A stretch of 11,448 bases of DNA from an uncultured Oscillospiraceae bacterium (GTDB lineage Bacteria; Bacillota; Clostridia; Oscillospirales; Oscillospiraceae). Below the pieces are notes generated by a model. That model was not told where the DNA came from. It saw nothing but the letters and a program-made list of their open reading frames with translations, and made no database searches. Numbering within the stretch: the first letter of the stretch is position 1; each line of letters starts with the position of its first letter. Where the stretch lies: the NCBI GenBank assembly GCA_934675115.1, contig CAKUPH010000067.1:1-11448 (forward strand), given 5' to 3'. Below, piece after piece: positions 5,835 through 11,448 of this stretch. The position numbers and the translations under genes are program-made.

Positions 5835-6523
5835 GCGACCTGTTTTCCAGCTATACTTATCTGGGCCTGACGATAACGCTGGCCGCCTACCTCTTCGGCG
5901 TGTGGCTGCGGAAAAAGACGGGCAGGAGCTGGTGCAACCCCCTGCTCGTGGCCTGCGTCCTCATCATCGCCCTGCTGCTCCTGACCCACGGGGATTACGC
6001 CGACTACCAGAAGTCCGCAAACTATGTGAGCTATCTCCTTACCCCAGCCACCGTGTGCCTCGCCATCCCCCTCTACCGCCAGCTCCAGCAGCTCCGCCGG
6101 AACTGGAAGGCCATTCTGGCGGGGATCCTGTCCGGGGCGGTGGCCAGCATGGCGCTGGTGCTGCTGCTGGCGCTGGCCTTCGAGCTGGACCACGCCCAAT
6201 ATGTCACCCTGCTGCCCAAATCCGTCACCACCGCCATCGGCATGGAGCTTTCCAGTCAGGCCGGGGGCCTGACCTCCATCTCCGTGGCCGCCATCGTCCT
6301 CACCGGCATCATCGGCAGCATCACCGCCCACCCGGTGTGCAAGCTCATGGGCATCACCCACCCGGTGGCGGTGGGGGTGGCCTGCGGCACCTCCGCCCAC
6401 GTGATCGGCACCTCCAAGGCCATGGAGCTGGGGGAGGTGCAGGGGGCCATCAGCAGCCTTGCCACCGTGACGGCGGGACTGCTCACCGCCGTGCTGTTCT
6501 CCGTTTTTACCGCGCTGGTCTGA
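5831..6523 (+). CDS. lrgB: LrgB/CidB family membrane protein
   Basis: The 230-aa integral membrane protein matches the LrgB/CidB family in length and pattern. Family landmarks are FGVWLRKKTG near the N-terminus, YLLTPATVCLAIPLYRQ mid-protein, the highly conserved LLPKSVTTAIGMELSSQAGG, and GVACGTSAHVIGTSKAMELGEVQGAISSLA near the C-terminus. ATG 5831 overlaps the lrgA stop as ATGA, and AAGGAGG at 5814-5820 lies 10 bases before it. An open frame reaches further upstream through lrgA, but it is only the shadow of that gene. It is co-transcribed with lrgA and ended by the hairpin at 6536-6567. The likely role is as lrgA's partner in a membrane transporter or murein-hydrolase regulator; pyruvate transport, as for PftAB, is a real alternative. 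Confidence 0.9.
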   Translation: MSDLFSSYTYLGLTITLAAYLFGVWLRKKTGRSWCNPLLVACVLIIALLLLTHGDYADYQKSANYVSYLLTPATVCLAIPLYRQLQQLRRNWKAILAGILSGAVASMALVLLLALAFELDHAQYVTLLPKSVTTAIGMELSSQAGGLTSISVAAIVLTGIIGSITAHPVCKLMGITHPVAVGVACGTSAHVIGTSKAMELGEVQGAISSLATVTAGLLTAVLFSVFTALV

Positions 6524-6535
6524 ATTTTGACGCAG

Positions 6536-6570
6536 AAAGGCCGTCTGCCCGCGGGCAGACGGCCTTTTTT
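6536..6570 (+). terminator. Intrinsic terminator after lrgB
   Basis: AAAGGCCGTCTGCCC at 6536-6550 is perfectly inverted at 6553-6567, and the stem runs into TTTTTT. The hairpin starts 13 bases after the lrgB stop. On the minus strand it is followed by TTTCTG, so it may also weakly terminate the convergent gene that ends at 6593. Confidence 0.9.
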
Positions 6571-6592
6571 GCTTCGGTTCAGGCCCCGGCGC

Positions 6593-7315
6593 TCACTCCA
6601 GCACGCCGTTGCCGATATAGACACACGTCGTGAATTTCGAATATGTGTAATTGCACTCGATCTTCAGTTCGTCCACGCCCTGAATGTTGACGGAGAAATC
6701 CACCGGGCGCACGCCCTTGGTCAGCACGGGGGAGTCATACAGCAGGACGCCGTCGCCGTAAATGCGCACGTTGACAGTAGAGGGGCTGTCGCGGTCATCA
6801 TAGTCAATGAACAGCGTGCCGCTGAAGGTGGAGTAGTCCTCGGTCAGGAGGTAGGTCTCCCAATAATTTTCCTTCACGCTCTCAATCAGTCTCAGAGGAT
6901 CTGTATAGGAGTTGCCCAGATTGTCCTTGGCCGTGTTGACCTTTCTGTAATGCTGACCAGAAATCGGCTTACGGTCATAGTAGGTCAGGTCCGTGATCTT
7001 GGTCTTGAGGGCGGCGTGATCGCCCAGCAGGACGCTCTTGGTGGCCCCGTCCCAGTCCACGGCGATGCCCAGCATATTGCTGACCGCCCGGATGGGGACA
7101 TAGGTTGTGCCGTTGTAGGTGACGGGATAGACCCGGTTTCCGTTGGCGTCGTACATGGTCTGCTCCTCGCCGTCCAGCTTGATGGCGATCTCGTAGTTCA
7201 GATAGGCCTTGATCTCCTTGAGGGTGGTCTTGGCATACACCACGCCGCCGATGCCGACAAACAGGCACAGGCACGCACCTACGGTCAGAAGTACTGATAA
7301 CACGCGCTTTTTCAT
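6593..7315 (-). CDS. Secreted protein: copper-amine-oxidase-N stalk domain plus NPCBM-like domain
   Basis: The 240-aa product starts at ATG 7315, which has GGAGGG six bases upstream; an in-frame ATG at 7363 lacks such a site. A signal peptide is clear: MKKR, a hydrophobic core, and a likely cut after VYA at about residue 28. The first domain has the signature of copper-amine-oxidase-N stalk repeats (NGTTYVPIRAVSNMLG, then VDWDGATKSVLLG). It is a surface or structural module in Firmicutes, not the oxidase. The C-terminal half, about residues 140-240, resembles the NPCBM carbohydrate-binding fold: FSGTLFIDYDD, then VRIYGDGVLLYDSPVL, then VNIQGVDELKIEC. I infer an exported cell-wall or glycan-binding protein. 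No catalytic domain or sortase motif is visible. It stands alone between two terminators. Confidence 0.8.
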   Translation of the reverse strand: MKKRVLSVLLTVGACLCLFVGIGGVVYAKTTLKEIKAYLNYEIAIKLDGEEQTMYDANGNRVYPVTYNGTTYVPIRAVSNMLGIAVDWDGATKSVLLGDHAALKTKITDLTYYDRKPISGQHYRKVNTAKDNLGNSYTDPLRLIESVKENYWETYLLTEDYSTFSGTLFIDYDDRDSPSTVNVRIYGDGVLLYDSPVLTKGVRPVDFSVNIQGVDELKIECNYTYSKFTTCVYIGNGVLE

Positions 7316-7415
7316 TGTTTTCCCTCCGCTTTCTTTTTTGTCCGGCGGCCGGGACCCCCCCATGCCCGCCGTCTGTCCAATTCCGCGTTTGACTCATAAT
7401 TGGTCGTCTGTTTAT

Positions 7416-7444
7416 TTTATACACTATTTTTGCATCGGGTGCAA
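7416..7444 (-). promoter_or_regulatory. Possible promoter of the secreted stalk/NPCBM protein
   Basis: On the minus strand TTGCAC (7444-7439) and TATAAA (7421-7416) are 17 bp apart. The -10 matches five of six consensus positions, but the -35 matches only its TTG. The stretch is AT-rich and lies about 100 bases upstream of the start at 7315. It is the best candidate between the glpK terminator and this gene. Confidence 0.45.
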
Positions 7445-7486
7445 TACCATTTTTGTTTCTTTCGCTTACAGTCAGTCAATAACAGT

Positions 7487-7516
7487 AAAAGCGCGGGGCT
7501 GCCATCAGCCCCGCGC
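7487..7516 (-). terminator. Intrinsic terminator of the glp operon
   Basis: GCGCGGGGCTG at 7491-7501 pairs perfectly with CAGCCCCGCGC at 7506-7516 around a CCAT loop. Read on the minus strand the stem is followed by TTTTACTG. It lies 24 bases downstream of the glpK stop. On the plus strand the tail is CTTTTA, but no plus-strand gene ends here. Confidence 0.8.
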
Positions 7517-7540
7517 CTTTTATTTATGATCAGACAATTT

Positions 7541-9025
7541 TTACTTTGCCCAGTCCCGGCTGCGGCCCACGGCCTTGTGCCAGCCGGCCAGCAGCCGCTC
7601 CCGCCGCTCGGCCTCCATGTCGGGCACAAAGGTGGTGTCGCACATCCAGAGGTGCCGGATCTCGTCCAGCCCGCTCCACACGCCGGTGGACAGGCCCGCC
7701 AGATAGGCCGCGCCCAGCGCGGTGGTCTCCCGGATGGCCGGGCGGCGGACCTCACGGTCGATGATGTCCGACTGGAACTGCATGAGGAACTGGTCCCGGC
7801 TGGCGCCGCCGTCCGCCTTCAGGGAGTTGAGGGGCAGGCCGGTGTCCGCCTCCATGGCCCGGACAAGGTCGGCCACCTGATAGGCGATGGACTCCTGCGC
7901 CGCGCGGATGATGTGCTCCCGCTTCGTCCCCCGGGTGATGCCCAGAATGGCCCCCCGGGCGTACATATCCCAATAGGGCGCGCCAAGGCCGGTGAAAGCG
8001 GGCACCATGTAGACCCCGCCGTTGTCGCTGACCTTCTGGGCGTAATACTCCGCGTCCCGGCTCTCGGCAAAGAAGCGCATCTCGTCCCGGAGCCACTGGA
8101 TCACCGCGCCGCCCACAAAGACGGAGCCCTCCAGCGCGTACTGCACCTTGCCGTTGAGGCCCACGGCGATGGTGGTGATGAGGCCGTTTTTGCTCTCGAA
8201 GGGCTCCTCGCCGGTGTTCATCAGCAGGAAGCAGCCGGTGCCGTAGGTGTTCTTGGCGTCCCCCGGCTCAAAGCAGGTCTGGCCGAACAGGGCCGCCTGC
8301 TGGTCGCCGGCGATGCCCGCGATGGGCACCTTCACGCCCTGGATCTCGGCGTAGCCGTAGATCTCGCTGGAGGAGCGCACCTCGGGCAGCATAGCCCGGG
8401 GGATGTCCAGCGCCTTGAGCAGGGTGTCATCCCAGTCCAGCTTGTGGATGTCGTACAGCATGGTGCGGGAGGCGTTGGTGTAGTCGGTGACGTGGGCCGC
8501 GCCGCCGGTGAGCTTCCACACCAGCCAGCTGTCCACCGTGCCGAACAGGATCTCGCCCCGCTCGGCCCGCTCCCGGGCACCCTCCACGTGGTCGAGGATC
8601 CATTTGATTTTTGTGGCGGAGAAATAGGCATCGGGCACAAGGCCGGTGGTCTTGCGGATGTGCTCCCCCAGCCCGTCGGCTAGCAGGCCGTCCACGATGT
8701 CCGCCGTCCGGCGGCACTGCCACACGATGGCGTTGTAGATGGGCCGCCCGGTCTCCTTGTCCCAGAGGATGGTGGTCTCCCGCTGGTTGGTGATGCCGAT
8801 GGCGGCGATGTCCGCCGGGTCCACGCCGGACTGGGCGATGACCTCCATCATCACCGCGTACTGGGAGGACCAAATCTCCATGGCATCGTGCTCCACCCAG
8901 CCCTCCTTGGGGTAGATCTGGGTGAATTCCTTCTGGCTGACGCCGAGGATATTCTGCTCCCGGTCGAACAGGATGACCCGGGAGCTGGTGGTGCCCTGAT
9001 CCAGGGCCAGGATATACTTGCTCAT
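7541..9025 (-). CDS. glpK: Glycerol kinase
   Basis: GlpK phosphorylates glycerol with ATP to sn-glycerol-3-phosphate in the cytoplasm. From ATG 9025 the product is 494 aa, normal for the FGGY kinase family. AAAGGAG lies 8 bases upstream of this ATG, which rules out the in-frame start at 9097. Landmarks are the phosphate-binding DQGTTSSR at residues 9-16, [10 protein letters not shown], the FGGY signature region [33 protein letters not shown], and [21 protein letters not shown] before [17 protein letters not shown]. The loop that carries the HPr-phosphorylated histidine in many Firmicutes reads [17 protein letters not shown] here, without a histidine. It is the last gene of the minus-strand operon, 37 bases after the DUF1667 gene. 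Confidence 0.97.
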   Translation of the reverse strand: MSKYILALDQGTTSSRVILFDREQNILGVSQKEFTQIYPKEGWVEHDAMEIWSSQYAVMMEVIAQSGVDPADIAAIGITNQRETTILWDKETGRPIYNAIVWQCRRTADIVDGLLADGLGEHIRKTTGLVPDAYFSATKIKWILDHVEGARERAERGEILFGTVDSWLVWKLTGGAAHVTDYTNASRTMLYDIHKLDWDDTLLKALDIPRAMLPEVRSSSEIYGYAEIQGVKVPIAGIAGDQQAALFGQTCFEPGDAKNTYGTGCFLLMNTGEEPFESKNGLITTIAVGLNGKVQYALEGSVFVGGAVIQWLRDEMRFFAESRDAEYYAQKVSDNGGVYMVPAFTGLGAPYWDMYARGAILGITRGTKREHIIRAAQESIAYQVADLVRAMEADTGLPLNSLKADGGASRDQFLMQFQSDIIDREVRRPAIRETTALGAAYLAGLSTGVWSGLDEIRHLWMCDTTFVPDMEAERRERLLAGWHKAVGRSRDWAK

Positions 9026-9062
9026 GGCTGACTCTCCTTTGAACCTGTTATTTGAACGGCGC

Positions 9063-9419
9063 TCACTCCGCCTTGTCCATGTCCCGGGCGGCCACAAAGT
9101 CCGCCCCGGTGCCGCAGACGTTCTTCACCACGACCTGCCCCACCTTTACCGGCGCGGTCAGCTCCACGCCGTCGAGGGCGCGGACGGCCTGAAAGATCAG
9201 CTCCTTGGGAATGGCCCGATTCGTTTTCACCGGGCAGCGGGGATGGCCCGCGTCCCGGCACTTCACCGTGCTGGTGACCACGCGGGTGGGATGTGTCAAC
9301 TCTATTCTACCATACTCCGCCCCTCTGGGGCAACCGTTGCCTGTGACGGCGTAATCATTTTCCTCGTCCACCCGCAGATGGCAGCCCTTGGGGCAGACGA
9401 TGCAGATCAGTTCCTTCAT
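9063..9419 (-). CDS. DUF1667 family cysteine-motif protein of the glycerol-3-phosphate oxidation cluster
   Basis: The 118-aa protein matches the DUF1667 family, commonly encoded beside GlpA-like dehydrogenases and glpK in Clostridia and Thermotoga. The N-terminus has Cys6, Cys9, Cys13 and Cys30 in the pattern C-x2-C-P-x-G-C then GNGCPRG, which looks like a metal or iron-sulfur site. Later cysteines occur in [15 protein letters not shown] and in [16 protein letters not shown]. The function is unproven; the fixed company suggests a small electron-transfer or assembly subunit acting with the two flavoproteins upstream. Its ATG overlaps the preceding stop as ATGA, so it is probably translationally coupled. 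It has no membrane segment. Confidence 0.85.
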   Translation of the reverse strand: MKELICIVCPKGCHLRVDEENDYAVTGNGCPRGAEYGRIELTHPTRVVTSTVKCRDAGHPRCPVKTNRAIPKELIFQAVRALDGVELTAPVKVGQVVVKNVCGTGADFVAARDMDKAE

Positions 9420-10678
9420 TGACGCTCCACCTCCCGAATGGATACGGTGATCTCTCCCGCGGCCTTGTCCAGCAGCACCCGGGGCAGGGTGATCTGCTCC
9501 ATTTCGCCGGGGGCCAGATGCTCCCGCTTGAACTTCGCGATCTGGGCGCCGTTGGAGGACACCACGATCTCGCTGTCGCCGCACACCCGGTTCACCCGGA
9601 AGAACAGGCCGCAGGCCTTGTCCACCTGTCCGGGCCGGATGCGCTGGGGCACGGTGTAGGTGACGCCGTCGCCGTTGCGGACGTCCAGCACCGGCTCCGC
9701 GCCGCCGTCTTCGCCACGGAGAACGTACCGCGCGGCGGCGGCTCCCGCCCGCTGGCTCTCGCCGGTGACGAAGTCTACCAGGTCGTGGACGTGGCACACG
9801 TTGCCGCAGGCGAACACGCCGGGGATGGAGGTCTCCATGTTCTCGTACACCACCGCGCCGTTGGTGCGGCGGTCCATCTCCACCCCCGCCTGACGGGTCA
9901 GCTCGTTTTCCGGGATAAGGCCCACGCTGAGCAGCAGGGTGTCGCAGTCAAAGACCATCTCCGTGCCGGGGATAGGGTTTCGCTTTTCGTCCACCTGAGA
10001 CACCACAACCTGCTCCACCCGGTCCTTGCCCCGGATGTCGGTGACGGTGTGGGACAGGTACAGGGGGATGTCGTAGTCGTTCAGGCACTGGACGATGTTC
10101 CGGTTCAGGCCGCCGGAATAGGGCATGACCTCCACACAGGCCAGCACCTTGGCCCCCTCCAGCGTCATCCGCCGGGCCATGATGAGACCGATGTCGCCGC
10201 TGCCCAGAATGACCACCCGGGTGCCGGGCAGCCAGCCCTCCATGTTCACGTACCGCTGGGCCGCTCCGGCGGTGTAGACGCCGGCGGGCCGGGTGCCGGG
10301 GATGGCGATGGCTCCCCGGGTCCGCTCCCGGCAGCCCATGGCCAGCACGATGCTCTTCGCCTGCTCCACCCGGTAGCCGGTGGTGCTGCCCACCATGTGA
10401 ACGGAGCGGTCCGCCGTCACCTCCAGCACCATGGTGTCCAGCCGGACCTCCACGCCGGTGTCCGAGAGCATCTTCACGAACCGCCCGGCGTACTCCGGGC
10501 CGGTGAGCTCTTCCTTGAAATAGTGAAGGCCGAAGCCGTTGTGGATGCACTGGTTCAGGATGCCGCCCAGCTCCTTGTCCCGCTCCACGATGAGGATGCG
10601 TTTCAGTCCGCCTTCCCACGCGGCGCAGGCGGCGGCAAGGCCCGCCGGGCCGCCGCCGACAACGATCAGATCATACAT
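9416..10678 (-). CDS. FAD/NAD(P)-dependent oxidoreductase of the glycerol-3-phosphate oxidation cluster
   Basis: This is a 420-aa two-dinucleotide-binding-domain flavoprotein. The FAD-binding GGGPAG is at residues 8-13, and a second Rossmann motif for NAD(P), VVILGSGDIGLIMARR, lies mid-protein. Other landmarks are GGILNQCIHNGFG, GCRERTRGAIAIPGTRPAGVYTAG and the closing motif GVFACGNVCHVHDLVD. A C-terminal domain of about 90 residues follows (from DVRNGDGVTYTVP) and is typical of the version found beside GlpA-like proteins. It probably passes electrons between the GlpA-like subunit and NAD(P) or another carrier; this is inferred from context. The start overlaps the upstream stop as TGATG, and the stop overlaps the DUF1667 start, so the three genes are read as a coupled block. 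Confidence 0.88.
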   Translation of the reverse strand: MYDLIVVGGGPAGLAAACAAWEGGLKRILIVERDKELGGILNQCIHNGFGLHYFKEELTGPEYAGRFVKMLSDTGVEVRLDTMVLEVTADRSVHMVGSTTGYRVEQAKSIVLAMGCRERTRGAIAIPGTRPAGVYTAGAAQRYVNMEGWLPGTRVVILGSGDIGLIMARRMTLEGAKVLACVEVMPYSGGLNRNIVQCLNDYDIPLYLSHTVTDIRGKDRVEQVVVSQVDEKRNPIPGTEMVFDCDTLLLSVGLIPENELTRQAGVEMDRRTNGAVVYENMETSIPGVFACGNVCHVHDLVDFVTGESQRAGAAAARYVLRGEDGGAEPVLDVRNGDGVTYTVPQRIRPGQVDKACGLFFRVNRVCGDSEIVVSSNGAQIAKFKREHLAPGEMEQITLPRVLLDKAAGEITVSIREVERQ

Positions 10679-11448
10679 CAGCCTTCTCCTCCCTTCGTCT
10701 CACGGGCCAGCAGCCACGTGCCGGCCCGGTCCTGCACGATGTCCCCCATGGGGACGTTCCCCTCCCGGGCGAGGATCTCCACCACCCGGGGGCCGCAGAA
10801 GCCGCCCTGACAGCGGCCCATGCCCGCGTTCACCCGGCGCTTGACGCCGTCCACCGAACGGGGCGGGATGGGACCGCGCAGGCACTCCAGAATCTCGCCC
10901 TCGGTGACGGTCTCGCACCGGCAGATGACCCGGCCGTAGGCCGGTTCCCGCTCCACCAGCGCCGCCCGCTCGTCAGGGGACAGCTCCTTGAAGCGCACCC
11001 GGCGGCGCTCACAGATAAACCCGTCCTTCTTTTCCAGCGTCAGGCCGTCCCGCTCCAGCAGCTCCGCGGCGTATTCGCCGATGGCGGGGGCGGCGGACAG
11101 GCCCGGCGAGCAGATGCCCGCCAGATCCAGGAAGCCCGGCGCAGCCCAGTCGATGATAAAGTCACCGGTGTCCCCCGTGGCACGCACACCGGCGAAGTTC
11201 CGGATGGACTGGTTGATCTGGACGGAGGGCACGGACTTGGCCGCCGTCTCCCGGACGAAGCGCAGGCCGTCGGCGGTGGTGGAGGTGTCCTCCCCCTCCA
11301 CGGGCACGGAGTCCGGCCCCACGATGAGGTTGCCGTGGACGGTGGGGGCCACCAGAATGCCCTTGCCCTTCTCATTGGGGCACTGGAAGATGACCCGGCC
11401 CACCCGGCTGCCCTCGCTCTTGTCCAGCAGGTAATACTGGCCCCGGGC
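10678..11448 (-). CDS. GlpA-like FAD-dependent dehydrogenase with BFD-type 2Fe-2S domain, C-terminal part only
   Basis: Only the last 256 residues lie in the window; the start is beyond the right edge. The visible part holds the end of a DAO-type FAD oxidoreductase (RGQYYLLDKSEGS, GILVAPTVHGNLIVGP, VRATGDTGDFIID, LAGICSPGLSAAPAIGEYAAELL). Then comes a BFD-like 2Fe-2S domain with the four-cysteine pattern ICRCETVTEGEI and CQGGFCGP. This layout matches GlpA, the catalytic subunit of anaerobic glycerol-3-phosphate dehydrogenase, and its close clostridial relatives. It would oxidise glycerol-3-phosphate to dihydroxyacetone phosphate. It is the first gene of the cluster visible here, ending in a TGATG overlap with the next. 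Another hydroxy-acid substrate is possible, but glpK in the operon favours glycerol-3-phosphate. Confidence 0.88.
   Translation of the reverse strand, partial: ARGQYYLLDKSEGSRVGRVIFQCPNEKGKGILVAPTVHGNLIVGPDSVPVEGEDTSTTADGLRFVRETAAKSVPSVQINQSIRNFAGVRATGDTGDFIIDWAAPGFLDLAGICSPGLSAAPAIGEYAAELLERDGLTLEKKDGFICERRRVRFKELSPDERAALVEREPAYGRVICRCETVTEGEILECLRGPIPPRSVDGVKRRVNAGMGRCQGGFCGPRVVEILAREGNVPMGDIVQDRAGTWLLARETKGGEG

Noticed and set aside
6593-7315. The secreted protein as a copper amine oxidase enzyme
   Set aside because: Only the short N-domain-like stalk segment is present. There is no catalytic domain, topaquinone tyrosine motif or copper-binding histidine set in a 240-residue protein.

Overview
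The window is a compact, high-GC, anaerobe-type chromosomal segment. The rnfCDGEAB gene order, the glycerol kinase/GlpA-like/DUF1667 cluster, the strong AGGAGG-type ribosome binding sites and the protein sequences all fit a gut-type clostridium, most likely the Oscillospirales (the Flavonifractor/Oscillibacter side). The genus is an inference from style; no taxonomic marker gene is present.

Region 1 (1-5173, plus strand): an AT-rich leader with a good sigma-A-type promoter, then a complete six-gene rnf operon, rnfC-rnfD-rnfG-rnfE-rnfA-rnfB. The genes overlap or lie within 16 bases of each other. The products form the membrane-bound ferredoxin:NAD+ oxidoreductase, which moves electrons between reduced ferredoxin and NAD+ and exports Na+ or H+. 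The visible cofactor sites are intact: the 4Fe-4S motifs of RnfC and RnfB, the flavinylated threonines of RnfD and RnfG, and the paired membrane cysteines of RnfE and RnfA. RnfE also ends in a cysteine-rich tail.

Region 2 (5174-5477): a non-coding block packed with inverted repeats. A perfect 12-base inverted repeat bounds about 198 bp, and the right arm forms part of a 15-bp UUCG-loop terminator. A near-consensus promoter (TTGACA, 17 bp, TAAAAT) follows, with a perfect 7-bp palindrome just after the predicted transcription start.

Region 3 (5478-6567, plus strand): a translationally coupled lrgA/lrgB (cidA/cidB-type) pair, ended by a strong terminator. The family is known as holin/antiholin-like, and some members act in pyruvate uptake or release. 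The leader shares an 11-base word, with further similarity around it, with the rnf leader.

Region 4 (6593-7450, minus strand): one secreted protein with a signal peptide, a copper-amine-oxidase-N-type stalk domain and an NPCBM-like carbohydrate-binding domain. It has its own promoter.

Region 5 (7491-11448, minus strand): the 3' part of a glycerol catabolism operon. The order of transcription is a GlpA-like FAD enzyme with a BFD-type 2Fe-2S domain (cut by the window edge), a second FAD/NAD(P) oxidoreductase, a DUF1667 protein and glycerol kinase, then a terminator. Glycerol would be phosphorylated by GlpK and the glycerol-3-phosphate oxidised by the three redox proteins. Their electron acceptor is not evident. 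The Rnf complex nearby would help balance the reduced carriers this produces (inference).

No transposase, CRISPR array, rRNA or tRNA was recognised. The best candidates for something new are the structured rnf-lrg intergenic element, the leader word shared by rnf and lrgAB, and the DUF1667-containing glycerol-3-phosphate oxidation module.
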